A stretch of DNA of 16,827 nucleotides from NCBI GenBank assembly GCA_005239795.1, contig SBBH01000168.1, forward strand, positions 1 through 16,827, given 5' to 3'. Positions 8,015 through 14,838 of this stretch are shown one piece after another. Positions within the stretch are counted from its first letter, which is position 1, and every line of letters starts with the position of its first letter. The notes beneath the pieces were generated by a model. It was not told the DNA's origin. It made no database searches and worked only from the letters and a program-made list of their open reading frames with translations. Both the position numbers and the translations under genes were made by a program. The stretch is from Planctomycetales bacterium (GTDB lineage Bacteria; Planctomycetota; SBBH01).

Positions 8015-8984
8015 CCGGCTGGTCGCCACCGGCGGGTACGTCACCAACTCGGTCCGGGGACCTCGGAACGCCTACCGCCTCGTCGTCGAGATCACGAACG
8101 CCTGCAACCTCGAATGCACGTTCTGCGCCCGCACGACGGAGATGACCCGCCCGATCGTCCATATGAAGCGTGAAATGTTCGAGAAACTGATCCTCGGCAA
8201 CATTCCCGAGCTCGAAACAGTCGGATTGAATGGGCTTGGCGAGCCCTTCTGCCACCCTCATCTTTTCGACTACATCCGCTTCGCGCGCAAGCATGGGGTG
8301 GGGGTCGCGATCTCCACCAACTGTACGCTCCTCGACGAGAAACGAAGCCGGATGCTCCTCGAGACAAAAATCGATCATGTCACCCTCGCGATCGACGGCA
8401 TCAGTCCCGAGGAGTACGAGTCCGTGCGCGTCGGCGGCAAGTTTCAGGCGGTCGTCGAGAATGCAAAGCGCTTCATCCGGATGAAACGGGCAACCCACTC
8501 CAAAACCTTTGTGGTCGTCCAATGTATCGCGATGACAGAGACGCGGAAACATCTTCAGAATGTCCGGGATTTCTGGGCCGACGCGGGGCCCGACGCCCTC
8601 CGGATCCGCCAACTCACCCACACCGGCAACAAACGGGAGGATAACGTCTATGTGAACGGCCGGGGACGCTGCTATTGGCTCTGGGCGGAACCCATGATCC
8701 TCTCGAACGGGACCGTCGTCCCCTGTTGCCAGGACGTCGACGCCAAGCTTCCCCTCGGCAACCTCGACGACAAACCACTCCGGGAGATCCTGAACGGCGA
8801 ACGCATGCAGGAACTGCGCCAGACGCACATTGCGGGAAAACGGTCAACGATCCCGCTCTGCGAGAACTGCAACATGTACCAACCCTCCCCCCTGACGGCC
8901 CTCGGGGCCAGCGTCTTCAATACGAACACGGTGAACCGCCTTGTCCCGTTCGTGGAGACGCAGTTCTCCCGTTATCGGTATTGA
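8001..8984 (+). CDS. Radical SAM/SPASM domain enzyme
   Basis: A 327-residue protein. The radical SAM triad is C35, C39 and C42 (NACNLECTFCA). The SAM-binding strand is LNGLGEPFCHP (76-86), the variant GLGEP form rather than GGEP. The SPASM region has C224, the C242-C243 pair in GTVVPCCQD, LGNL (252-255), and C287 and C290 (CENC) near the end, which is a typical auxiliary-cluster layout. The reaction is not deducible; the SPASM family includes peptide, sugar and cofactor modifying enzymes. ATG 8001 overlaps the upstream gene by 14 bases and sits just before the conserved core. No good Shine-Dalgarno precedes it, which suits translational coupling. The next gene starts 3 bases after the stop. 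Confidence 0.94.
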   Translation: MALADRLVATGGYVTNSVRGPRNAYRLVVEITNACNLECTFCARTTEMTRPIVHMKREMFEKLILGNIPELETVGLNGLGEPFCHPHLFDYIRFARKHGVGVAISTNCTLLDEKRSRMLLETKIDHVTLAIDGISPEEYESVRVGGKFQAVVENAKRFIRMKRATHSKTFVVVQCIAMTETRKHLQNVRDFWADAGPDALRIRQLTHTGNKREDNVYVNGRGRCYWLWAEPMILSNGTVVPCCQDVDAKLPLGNLDDKPLREILNGERMQELRQTHIAGKRSTIPLCENCNMYQPSPLTALGASVFNTNTVNRLVPFVETQFSRYRY

Positions 8985-8987
8985 GCC

Positions 8988-10376
8988 ATGAAAATCCTGC
9001 TGCTCACGGGAGTCAATCCGGAAAAGGTCAAGGTGTGGGCTTGCCAGGAGACGAGCTTCGTCGGGAGCCTGGTCCCCCCCACGGACCTGTGCTATATCGC
9101 CGCCTTCCTGGAGAAGCACGGGCACACCGCGGCGGTGGAAGATCTCCGGCTTTCCGGAAACTGGCGCGGGGGCCTTTCGGCGCGCCTGGCCTCCTTCCGC
9201 CCCGACTTCGTCTGCATGAACCTGGTGACGTTGAGCTTCCTGGAGGACATCGAGGCGCTGCGCCTGGTGCGCAAGGAATCTCCCAAGACCCGGATCGCGG
9301 CATTCGGAACGCACGCCGCCACGCTGCGTGAGGAAGTCCTGGGCTCCGGCGTGGACATGATCCTGATCGGGGATCCGGAGCAAGGGATGCTGAATGCCGT
9401 CGAGGGCCGTACGGAAGGACTGGCCACACGGGATCGGCCGGAAGCGGCCCCCGCTTTTCTGCCCACCCTCGATGAGATTCCCTTCGACGGCCCCCGCTTC
9501 CTCGATTTCAACCGATATCACGCGGTCCACCACGCGGGGTCGGACCGTTTCCTGCCCCTGATGGCCAGCCGCGGCTGTCCCTACGCATGCACCTTCTGTC
9601 CCTATCCCTCCCTCTTCGGCCCATCCAGCCGGACGCGCTACCGCTCGACGGAAGCCATGGTGAAGGAGTTGGAATGCCTCAGTCGGCAGTTCGGCGTGCG
9701 TAGCGTGAATTACCTGGATGCGACGTTCAACCTCAACCGCCGATGGGTCTTGGAGTTCTGCCGGACGCTCGCGGCCCGAAAACTCCCGATCGTCTATGCG
9801 GCGAATATGCGCTGCGATCTCCTGGACGAGGAGGTGGTCTCCGCCCTGGCCGCGAGCGGCTGCAACCGCGCGTACATGGGTGTCGAGGATCCAGAGCTCT
9901 TCGACGCCATGAAGAAGGACCTCGCGTTCGAGCAGGTGACACGCGCCTTCGAGCTGACGAAATCCTCCGGCATCGAGGCGGTCGCCTTCCTGATGTTGTT
10001 TCCGAACGGGGCCGCCAATGAGGACGCCTACTTCGACCGAATGCGCGCCTTGATTCGCAAGCTCAAGCCGGACGCGATCCAGATCAACGTCAGCATCCCG
10101 CATCCCGGCACACCGGATTTCGACGCCCAACGGGACACGCTCACCCTGGACTGGAACTTGTTTGACCCCAGCGGCCCGGAGCGGCTTCCCTACAACTGCT
10201 CGCTGGACCTGACCGCCGTCAAACGCCGCCTGTACCGGGATTTCATTCGATCCAACCCGGGAAAGGTCGTGAACGTCCTCCGGCGCATGCCGATCCGGCA
10301 GTGGGTCCCGCTCGCCCATCGGTTCGTGAGCACGTTGCTCCTGCCACAGCCTTCCTGCGCCACGGTCAACCGGTAA
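8988..10376 (+). CDS. B12-binding-domain radical SAM enzyme
   Basis: A 462-residue protein. The N-terminal cobalamin-type region (residues 1-145) includes KILLLTGVNP, SLVPPTDLCYIAAFLEKHGH (27-46), RIAAFGTHA (102-110) and MILIGDPEQGML (124-135). The radical SAM triad is canonical: C197, C201 and C204 in SRGCPYACTFCPYP. It continues with VNYLDATFNLNR, AANMRCDLLDEE and RAYMGVEDPE. The P-P-x-x-L-x-Y block near residue 30 is typical of BchE-like B12 radical SAM proteins. A C-methyltransferase or radical cyclisation role is the general expectation; the substrate is unknown. It is the last gene of the five-gene run. Its stop lies one base from the stop of the convergent glycosyltransferase, with no visible terminator between them. 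Confidence 0.94.
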   Translation: MKILLLTGVNPEKVKVWACQETSFVGSLVPPTDLCYIAAFLEKHGHTAAVEDLRLSGNWRGGLSARLASFRPDFVCMNLVTLSFLEDIEALRLVRKESPKTRIAAFGTHAATLREEVLGSGVDMILIGDPEQGMLNAVEGRTEGLATRDRPEAAPAFLPTLDEIPFDGPRFLDFNRYHAVHHAGSDRFLPLMASRGCPYACTFCPYPSLFGPSSRTRYRSTEAMVKELECLSRQFGVRSVNYLDATFNLNRRWVLEFCRTLAARKLPIVYAANMRCDLLDEEVVSALAASGCNRAYMGVEDPELFDAMKKDLAFEQVTRAFELTKSSGIEAVAFLMLFPNGAANEDAYFDRMRALIRKLKPDAIQINVSIPHPGTPDFDAQRDTLTLDWNLFDPSGPERLPYNCSLDLTAVKRRLYRDFIRSNPGKVVNVLRRMPIRQWVPLAHRFVSTLLLPQPSCATVNR

Positions 10377-10377
10377 T

Positions 10378-11577
10378 TCAACGGGAGGGGGCAGAGGCGT
10401 CGCGGGGAACCCGGCGCGGCGCTCCGTCGAGACGGGCATAGGAACTTCCCTGCTGGACAAACGGGTAGCTCAAGGCCGTGACAGAAAGGATCAGATTCGT
10501 CATGAGGTACCCCTGCACCAAGGTCACCAGGGAAAATTTCCTCTTTCCGTCCGGAAGCTCGATCCAGGAGAAAAGCCCCCCCGTGACGAGGAGGGAGCCG
10601 GCGATGAGGACCGTTCCCAGAATGACAATGTCAATTCGATAGAGGGTCAAGAGCGCCCCCGCCAGGAGAACCCATGAGAGAAGCGCCCACGGCATCAGAA
10701 GCTGCTGGGAAAGCCGGGTCAGGAACATGATCTTGCAGAAGGGGCGCATCTCCGGCAAGCGGTAGAGGAACCTCAAGGACTCGCGCAGGAAGGCATTCGC
10801 CTTCCTGAACTTGTGGGGCACGTAGTCCGGATAGGACTGAGGGCCCCGGAATTCCGTGGCTTGTGCCTTGCGGGAATAGACCACCTCATATCCCAGGGAA
10901 TGGGCCAGATAGGCCACATAGATGTCGTCCGCCACGACATCCTCCGGGAACTGGGTCAAGAGCTCCCGGCGGTAGGCATAGCAAGGAGCGACCACGATGG
11001 AAGCGGATCCCGCATCGCTTTCCAGGAAACGCGCCCGATTCTGACCGGCCCAGAAGTGCTGATCCAGTTCCATCGCATGGAGCGGCCGGCAGTAGGCCCC
11101 CACGACCCCGATGCGCTGAGACGCCCCGATCTCAGCGGCCAACCACAAAAGAGCATCGGGAGCAAGCAGGGCATCGGCGTCGGAGTTGACCACGATGTCG
11201 CCGCGAAGCGTCGGAAGGACCTCGTTCACTTGCTGGATCTTGCCGACCCGAGGGGAGACCGCGATCCGGATCCAGTCCTCGCGAAGAGCCTCCTGAAGCT
11301 TCGTGACAGTATCGTCCTGAGAGCCGCCGTCCACGAACACGACCTCCAGGCGATCCCGCGGGTAGTTCAGCGCCCGCGTGTTCTCCAACTTCTCGAGAAT
11401 TTCAGCGCTTTCGTTGTAGCAGGGAATGACGAGCGAAAGCATCGGCGGATCTTCCAAGAGCCGCGGGTCGCGCCGCGGCCGCATGAGACTGATGATGTAG
11501 GTGAAAATGAAATAAGCGAAACAGATCCACACGACCGCAAGCGTAGTCAACCCGAACAGGAAGATGAGAAGCCACAT
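10378..11577 (-). CDS. Membrane-anchored family 2 (GT-A) glycosyltransferase
   Basis: A 399-residue protein. An N-terminal membrane segment (about residues 2-31) is followed by a GT-A domain. SLVIPCYNES (48-57) and VVFVDGGSQDDT (79-90) bind nucleotide, and the metal-binding DxD is DAD at 133-135 in NSDADALLAPD. A downstream acidic pair, D217-D218, lies in VVADDIYVAY. The processive-enzyme QxxRW position instead reads KFRKA (256-260). At least three hydrophobic segments follow between about residues 287 and 375. The layout fits inner-membrane transferases that add a sugar to a lipid or polyprenyl acceptor, including hopanoid-associated HpnI-type enzymes, though I cannot choose among these. It is the only minus-strand gene inside the cluster and is divergent to the methyltransferase, with a 77-base gap. 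Confidence 0.93.
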   Translation of the reverse strand: MWLLIFLFGLTTLAVVWICFAYFIFTYIISLMRPRRDPRLLEDPPMLSLVIPCYNESAEILEKLENTRALNYPRDRLEVVFVDGGSQDDTVTKLQEALREDWIRIAVSPRVGKIQQVNEVLPTLRGDIVVNSDADALLAPDALLWLAAEIGASQRIGVVGAYCRPLHAMELDQHFWAGQNRARFLESDAGSASIVVAPCYAYRRELLTQFPEDVVADDIYVAYLAHSLGYEVVYSRKAQATEFRGPQSYPDYVPHKFRKANAFLRESLRFLYRLPEMRPFCKIMFLTRLSQQLLMPWALLSWVLLAGALLTLYRIDIVILGTVLIAGSLLVTGGLFSWIELPDGKRKFSLVTLVQGYLMTNLILSVTALSYPFVQQGSSYARLDGAPRRVPRDASAPSR

Positions 11578-11654
11578 TGCCGGTTGCTGCCTCCCTGTTT
11601 CGTCCCCCCCTCCATGGGACGGGGAGGAAAATCGCGTATAGTGTAGGGTAGCTT

Positions 11655-12476
11655 ATGTTGCGCGAAAAGCATTCCTCTCTCAGGATTTCTCCCAACCAGG
11701 TGGTCGAGGCGAACCGCCGCTTCTACGATCAGATCGCGACGGTCTACGATTCAGTGGACACCCGAAGGCATGGGGCAATCGACCACGCGTGGCTGGACGA
11801 GGTCTTGCGGGATCTCTTCGGCATTCTTCGCCAGACCCGTGGGGAGTCCCTTGAAACCCTTCGGTTTTTGGACGCGGGCGCAGGCTCCGGATTCCTCTCG
11901 GTGAGAGCAAAACCGTTTTTCGGAAATCTTCTGATGGTCGACGTCTCCTCCGCGATGCTCCGCCGGATCAGCTTGAGCGGCGCCGAAAAGATCTGCGGGG
12001 AATGCGCCCAACTTCCCGTCCGGAACGCCTCCGTGGATGTCGTTGGAGCCTTCGCGACGCTGCACCATTTGCGACGGCCCGAGGATCTGTTCCGGGAGGC
12101 GCATCGGGTGCTCCGCCCGGGCGGCCTCTTCTACAGCGACCATGACCTGGAGGGGGCTTTCGCCAGCCGGTTCCGGCTCCCCTTAAAACTCCACCGTGCT
12201 TTCTTCGATCACGGCCACGCCTATCTGAAGCGCTGCCCGTCGGCCGCCTCGGAGGACTACACGCTGTCCGAATTCCACGGCGAGCGGGGCTTGGAAGGCC
12301 CGGCATTGACCGATCAGCTCGCGGGATTGGGATTTTCCATCCTCCGGGAGGTCTACCACTGGGAGGGGATGGGGAAGATCGCGGATCTCCTGCGCGGGGT
12401 CGGTCTCCATCGTTTGCTGACCCGGCGGGGATGGGCCCCTATCGTCCGGATCATCGCCGTCAAAAACGGAGCCTAA
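11655..12476 (+). CDS. Class I SAM-dependent methyltransferase (Methyltransf_11 type)
   Basis: A 273-residue protein. Motif I is FLDAGAGSGFLS (71-82), the acidic strand end is VDVSSAML (95-102), the post-motif region has AFATLHHLRRPEDLFREAHR (132-151), and the LRPGG loop is at 153-157. The N-terminal VVEANRRFYDQIATVYD block is common in ubiquinone/menaquinone- and lipid-type methyltransferases. The expected role is O-, N- or C-methylation of a small molecule or lipid intermediate. ATG 11655 is the only early Met. The upstream region has only a weak AGGG and a TATAGT (11637-11642) that could be a -10 element but lacks a matching -35. The TAA stop is also the first codon of a repeated intergenic element. 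Confidence 0.92.
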   Translation: MLREKHSSLRISPNQVVEANRRFYDQIATVYDSVDTRRHGAIDHAWLDEVLRDLFGILRQTRGESLETLRFLDAGAGSGFLSVRAKPFFGNLLMVDVSSAMLRRISLSGAEKICGECAQLPVRNASVDVVGAFATLHHLRRPEDLFREAHRVLRPGGLFYSDHDLEGAFASRFRLPLKLHRAFFDHGHAYLKRCPSAASEDYTLSEFHGERGLEGPALTDQLAGLGFSILREVYHWEGMGKIADLLRGVGLHRLLTRRGWAPIVRIIAVKNGA

Positions 12477-12690
12477 GGCGCTGCGCGGAAATAACTGCTG
12501 TGTTTCATGAGGGGGGCTCACAGGACATGAACGAATATCCCAGAGATCTTGTGCGAGAGATCTTTTCGTCTAATTCCTTTCCGCACGGCGCCTTATATGG
12601 GATTCGCGCGAAAATGATGGAGCGGAAAGAAAACAAAACAAAAACGGAACATCGCAATACATTGAATCTGCTATTTTCGCACGAATCCTA
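12474..12690. repeat. Intergenic repeat copy A (about 217 bp), paired with 14633-14838
   Basis: This entire gap is a diverged direct copy of 14633-14838. In the ungapped block 12531-12620 versus 14691-14780 I count 74 identities in 90. It starts with the TAA stop of the methyltransferase and ends immediately before the desaturase ATG. It holds two inverted-repeat pairs. Outer arms TAAGGCGCTGCGCGG (12474-12488) and CCGCACGGCGCCTTA (12581-12595) match 13 of 15 positions. The second pair is listed separately. The A/T-rich 12617-12660 part contrasts with flanking genes. A TA-bounded palindrome suggests a MITE-like element; a duplicated regulatory leader is the alternative. Confidence 0.85.
12600..12688 (+). 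promoter_or_regulatory. Long-range hairpin just upstream of the desaturase start
   Basis: GGATTCGCGCGAAAAT (12600-12615) can pair with ATTTTCGCACGAATCC (12673-12688), 15 of 16 positions, around a 57-base A-rich loop. The 3' arm ends two bases before ATG 12691 and there is no Shine-Dalgarno sequence, so the fold could mask or present the start. The copy upstream of 14839 keeps the 5' arm but has a poorer 3' arm. Confidence 0.5.
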
Positions 12691-13524
12691 ATGCTGGCCC
12701 CCGAGCCCCGTCTGGTCGATTGGAAGACGCTGGCCTTGATCGCGGCCATGGCGGTGGGGTTCCCGCTCATCGTGTGGCTGCACGCGGACGGCCTTCTGCC
12801 TTTTGGGGTGGGCCTCATCCTTGCGACGATCCTGATGAACGCGTCGTTCACCGCCTGGCATGAGCCCGCCCACGGAAACTTTTCGTCCTCCGAACGCGCC
12901 AACCAGATCGCGGGGGTGATCGCGTCCTATGCCTCGGTTTACCCGGGGTATTTTGCCAGGCGACGCGAGCATCTCATCCACCACCGCTGGGAGGGGATCC
13001 CGGGAAAGGATCCGGTCTACCCGCGGATCCAGGCGAATTTCTGGCGCTTCCCCCTGCGGCTCATACAAACGGCGCTCAAAGAAAACCCCGGAGAGGTTCC
13101 CACATCCTTCCTACCCGTGACGCCCCATCAGCGGTTTTGGGATCTCCTGACTTTCGCGTCCACGGGAGGCGTCGTCCTGGCTTCCATCCTCATGGGGTTC
13201 TGGGTGTCGGTTCTGGGACTTTGGATCCTCCCGCGGGTTTTTGTCTATCTCCTCCACGCCTATGTGATCTGCTTCTTTCCGCACACCGTGCCGGGAGGCG
13301 GCTACGAGGTGTACCGCATCCGCCCGGGGGGATTCTGGCTCCGGGCCTTGACCATGGGACAGAATTTCCACGGGATCCACCACCGGTGGCCTTTCATCCC
13401 GTGGCATCGGTACGGGGAAGTCTTGAGGGACAACCGATCGGAAGTCGAGGCGGCCGGCATCCGGATGGTCTCGGGAAACCCGGCTCCGGGTTCTCCTGTT
13501 CTCGAAGAGGAGCGGGGCCGATAG
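12691..13524 (+). CDS. Membrane fatty acid desaturase / hydroxylase superfamily protein
   Basis: A 277-residue protein with the three histidine boxes of integral-membrane di-iron enzymes. These are HEPAH (57-61), HLIHH (94-98) and HGIHH (227-231), followed by PWHRY (237-241), which is common just after the third box. Hydrophobic segments lie near residues 14-30, 36-52, 72-86 and 157-195. The order and spacing fit acyl desaturases and carotenoid hydroxylase/ketolase-like members, which use O2 to desaturate or hydroxylate membrane substrates. The lipid substrate cannot be told from sequence. The C-terminal tail (from about 250) is short and polar. No Shine-Dalgarno precedes ATG 12691, which directly follows repeat copy A. 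The radical SAM gene downstream begins 10 bases after its stop, so the two probably form one transcript. Confidence 0.9.
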   Translation: MLAPEPRLVDWKTLALIAAMAVGFPLIVWLHADGLLPFGVGLILATILMNASFTAWHEPAHGNFSSSERANQIAGVIASYASVYPGYFARRREHLIHHRWEGIPGKDPVYPRIQANFWRFPLRLIQTALKENPGEVPTSFLPVTPHQRFWDLLTFASTGGVVLASILMGFWVSVLGLWILPRVFVYLLHAYVICFFPHTVPGGGYEVYRIRPGGFWLRALTMGQNFHGIHHRWPFIPWHRYGEVLRDNRSEVEAAGIRMVSGNPAPGSPVLEEERGR

Positions 13525-13526
13525 GA
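13523..13526 (+). promoter_or_regulatory. Ribosome binding site supporting the GTG start at 13535
   Basis: AGGA overlaps the desaturase TAG stop and sits 8 bases before GTG 13535. This supports the non-ATG start and tight coupling of the two genes. Confidence 0.6.
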
Positions 13527-13534
13527 TAAACAAG

Positions 13535-14635
13535 GTGAACTTCAGGCTCCTTAAAAACCGGGCGCGTCTGGCCTACCGCATCCACCAACTCAACCGCAAG
13601 GGAGGGCGCGCGCCGCTCATCGCCTATCTCCTCATCGAAAACAAATGCAACCTGGCCTGCTTCTATTGTTTCGTGGACATCAACAACCAGGAGGTTCATC
13701 GCCTGACGACCCAGCAGGTCTTCGACATCATCGACCAACTCCACGAGGCGGGGACGATTCTGGTCTGCCTCATGGGGGGGGAGCCGCTCCTGCGCAAGGA
13801 CTGCGGCGAGATCATCGACTACGTGCACAGCAAGGGAATGATGTGCGAGATGACCACGAACGCCTTGCTGGTGGAACAGCGCTTCGACGCCGTGAAAAAG
13901 CTCGACGCCATGATGATCAGCCTGGACGGGGACGAGGAGGCCAACAGCAAGAGCCGCGGCCCCAAGGCCTACGCGAAGTGCATCCAGGCGATCCAGATGT
14001 GCCTGACGGAGGGGATCCCGGTGCGTGTCAACACCGTCCTCAGCCGCTACAACCGGGATTCCTTCCATCACATCCTGGAATTAGGCAAGAAGCATGATTT
14101 CTTCGTGTCGCTCTCCATCATGGCCGACACCCACTATTCCGATGCGAAGGTGGTCAACCCCGAGGAATTCAAGAAGAACTGCCTGAAGGATGACGAGATC
14201 CGGGAGCTTTACCGCGTCATCCTCCAGAAGAAACGCGAGGGATACCCCGTCCTGTTCTCCGAATACACGCTGAAAAACGTCATCGGCTACCCGGAACCGT
14301 ATTCCGAGATCCTGTTCGAAGGAGACCCGCGCCGGCCGGGCTTGAAACCCGGCGCCTGCATGTACGGGCGGCTCATGGCCTACGTGGACACGGACGGAAT
14401 GGTCTACCCGTGCGCATACCAGTGGGGACCCAACTTCAAGCCAAAAAGCTGGCTCGCGGTCGGGTTCCAAGGCGCCTGGGACAACGTGCAAGCGCAGCTC
14501 AAATGCGTCGATTGCTCCCTTTCCCGCCTGGCGGCGGACGAATGGGAGTATGTCACCTCTCCCCAGGGGATGGCGCGCGGGGCCTATGTCACGGTGAAGC
14601 AGGCGCTCCGCAAGAGCCCAGCCCCGGTGGCGTAA
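13535..14635 (+). CDS. Radical SAM enzyme with SPASM-like C-terminus, paralogue of the gene at 6962
   Basis: A 366-residue protein. The radical SAM motif is C38, C42 and C45 (NKCNLACFYCF). GGEPLLRKD is at 81-89 and MISLDGDEEANSKSRG at 127-142. C-terminal cysteines C275 (GACMYG), C293 (VDTDGMVYPCAYQWG), C324 and C327 (KCVDC) look like a reduced SPASM or twitch auxiliary-cluster site. It lacks the last cysteine present in its paralogue at 6962. Shared blocks and the same length class indicate duplication, probably with a changed substrate. The start is GTG 13535, preceded by AGGA at 8 bases and followed by a basic N-terminus (LLKNRARLAYRIHQLNRK). It pairs with the upstream desaturase gene. Its TAA stop is the first codon of repeat copy B. 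Confidence 0.93.
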   Translation: MNFRLLKNRARLAYRIHQLNRKGGRAPLIAYLLIENKCNLACFYCFVDINNQEVHRLTTQQVFDIIDQLHEAGTILVCLMGGEPLLRKDCGEIIDYVHSKGMMCEMTTNALLVEQRFDAVKKLDAMMISLDGDEEANSKSRGPKAYAKCIQAIQMCLTEGIPVRVNTVLSRYNRDSFHHILELGKKHDFFVSLSIMADTHYSDAKVVNPEEFKKNCLKDDEIRELYRVILQKKREGYPVLFSEYTLKNVIGYPEPYSEILFEGDPRRPGLKPGACMYGRLMAYVDTDGMVYPCAYQWGPNFKPKSWLAVGFQGAWDNVQAQLKCVDCSLSRLAADEWEYVTSPQGMARGAYVTVKQALRKSPAPVA

Positions 14636-14838
14636 GGCGCCGCGCGGAAAAATAACTTTCGTGTTTGATAGAAGGATTCACGGGACAAGAACGAATATCT
14701 TGGAGATCGTTCGCAAAAGATCTTTCCATCCAACTCTTTTCCGCACGGCGCCTTATATAAGATTCGCGCGAAAATGAGGGAACGAAAAAAACGGTGTATT
14801 GCAATAAACCACAGAAGTTATTTGCGCGCGAGTCCTAC
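14633..14838. repeat. Intergenic repeat copy B (about 206 bp), paired with 12474-12690
   Basis: This second copy begins at the TAA stop of the radical SAM gene and ends just before the GTG start of the SDR, in the same relation to its neighbours as copy A. The arms TAAGGCGCCGCGCGG (14633-14647) and CCGCACGGCGCCTTA (14741-14755) pair at 14 of 15 positions. It carries a 12-base deletion relative to copy A around 14793 and small indels near its start. CTTATATAAGATTCGCGCG follows the right arm, as in copy A with two changes. Divergence shows the duplication is not recent. Confidence 0.85.

Noticed and set aside
8844..10460. 538-codon open frame on the minus strand opposite the B12 radical SAM gene at 8988
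   Set aside because: It lies antisense to a gene with clear family motifs, and its translation is Arg/Gly/Asp/Val-rich with no recognisable domain. It is a by-product of high G+C codon use.
12474..12690. Repeat copies as integron attC sites flanking a gene cassette
   Set aside because: No GTTRRRY/RYYYAAC core sites are present at the ends, no integrase gene is in view, and the two hairpins do not have the attC R/L box order.
12527..12691. 54-codon ORF (MNEYPRD...) within repeat copy A as a small gene
   Set aside because: Copy B has no start codon at the matching position (AAG). Differences between copies fall freely at codon positions 1 and 2, as expected for non-coding DNA.
6893..14838. 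RiPP precursor peptide for the SPASM-type radical SAM enzymes
   Set aside because: I looked in the gaps at 686-931, 6893-6961, 11578-11654, 12477-12690 and 14636-14838. I found no short ORF with a ribosome binding site and a leader/core-like peptide.
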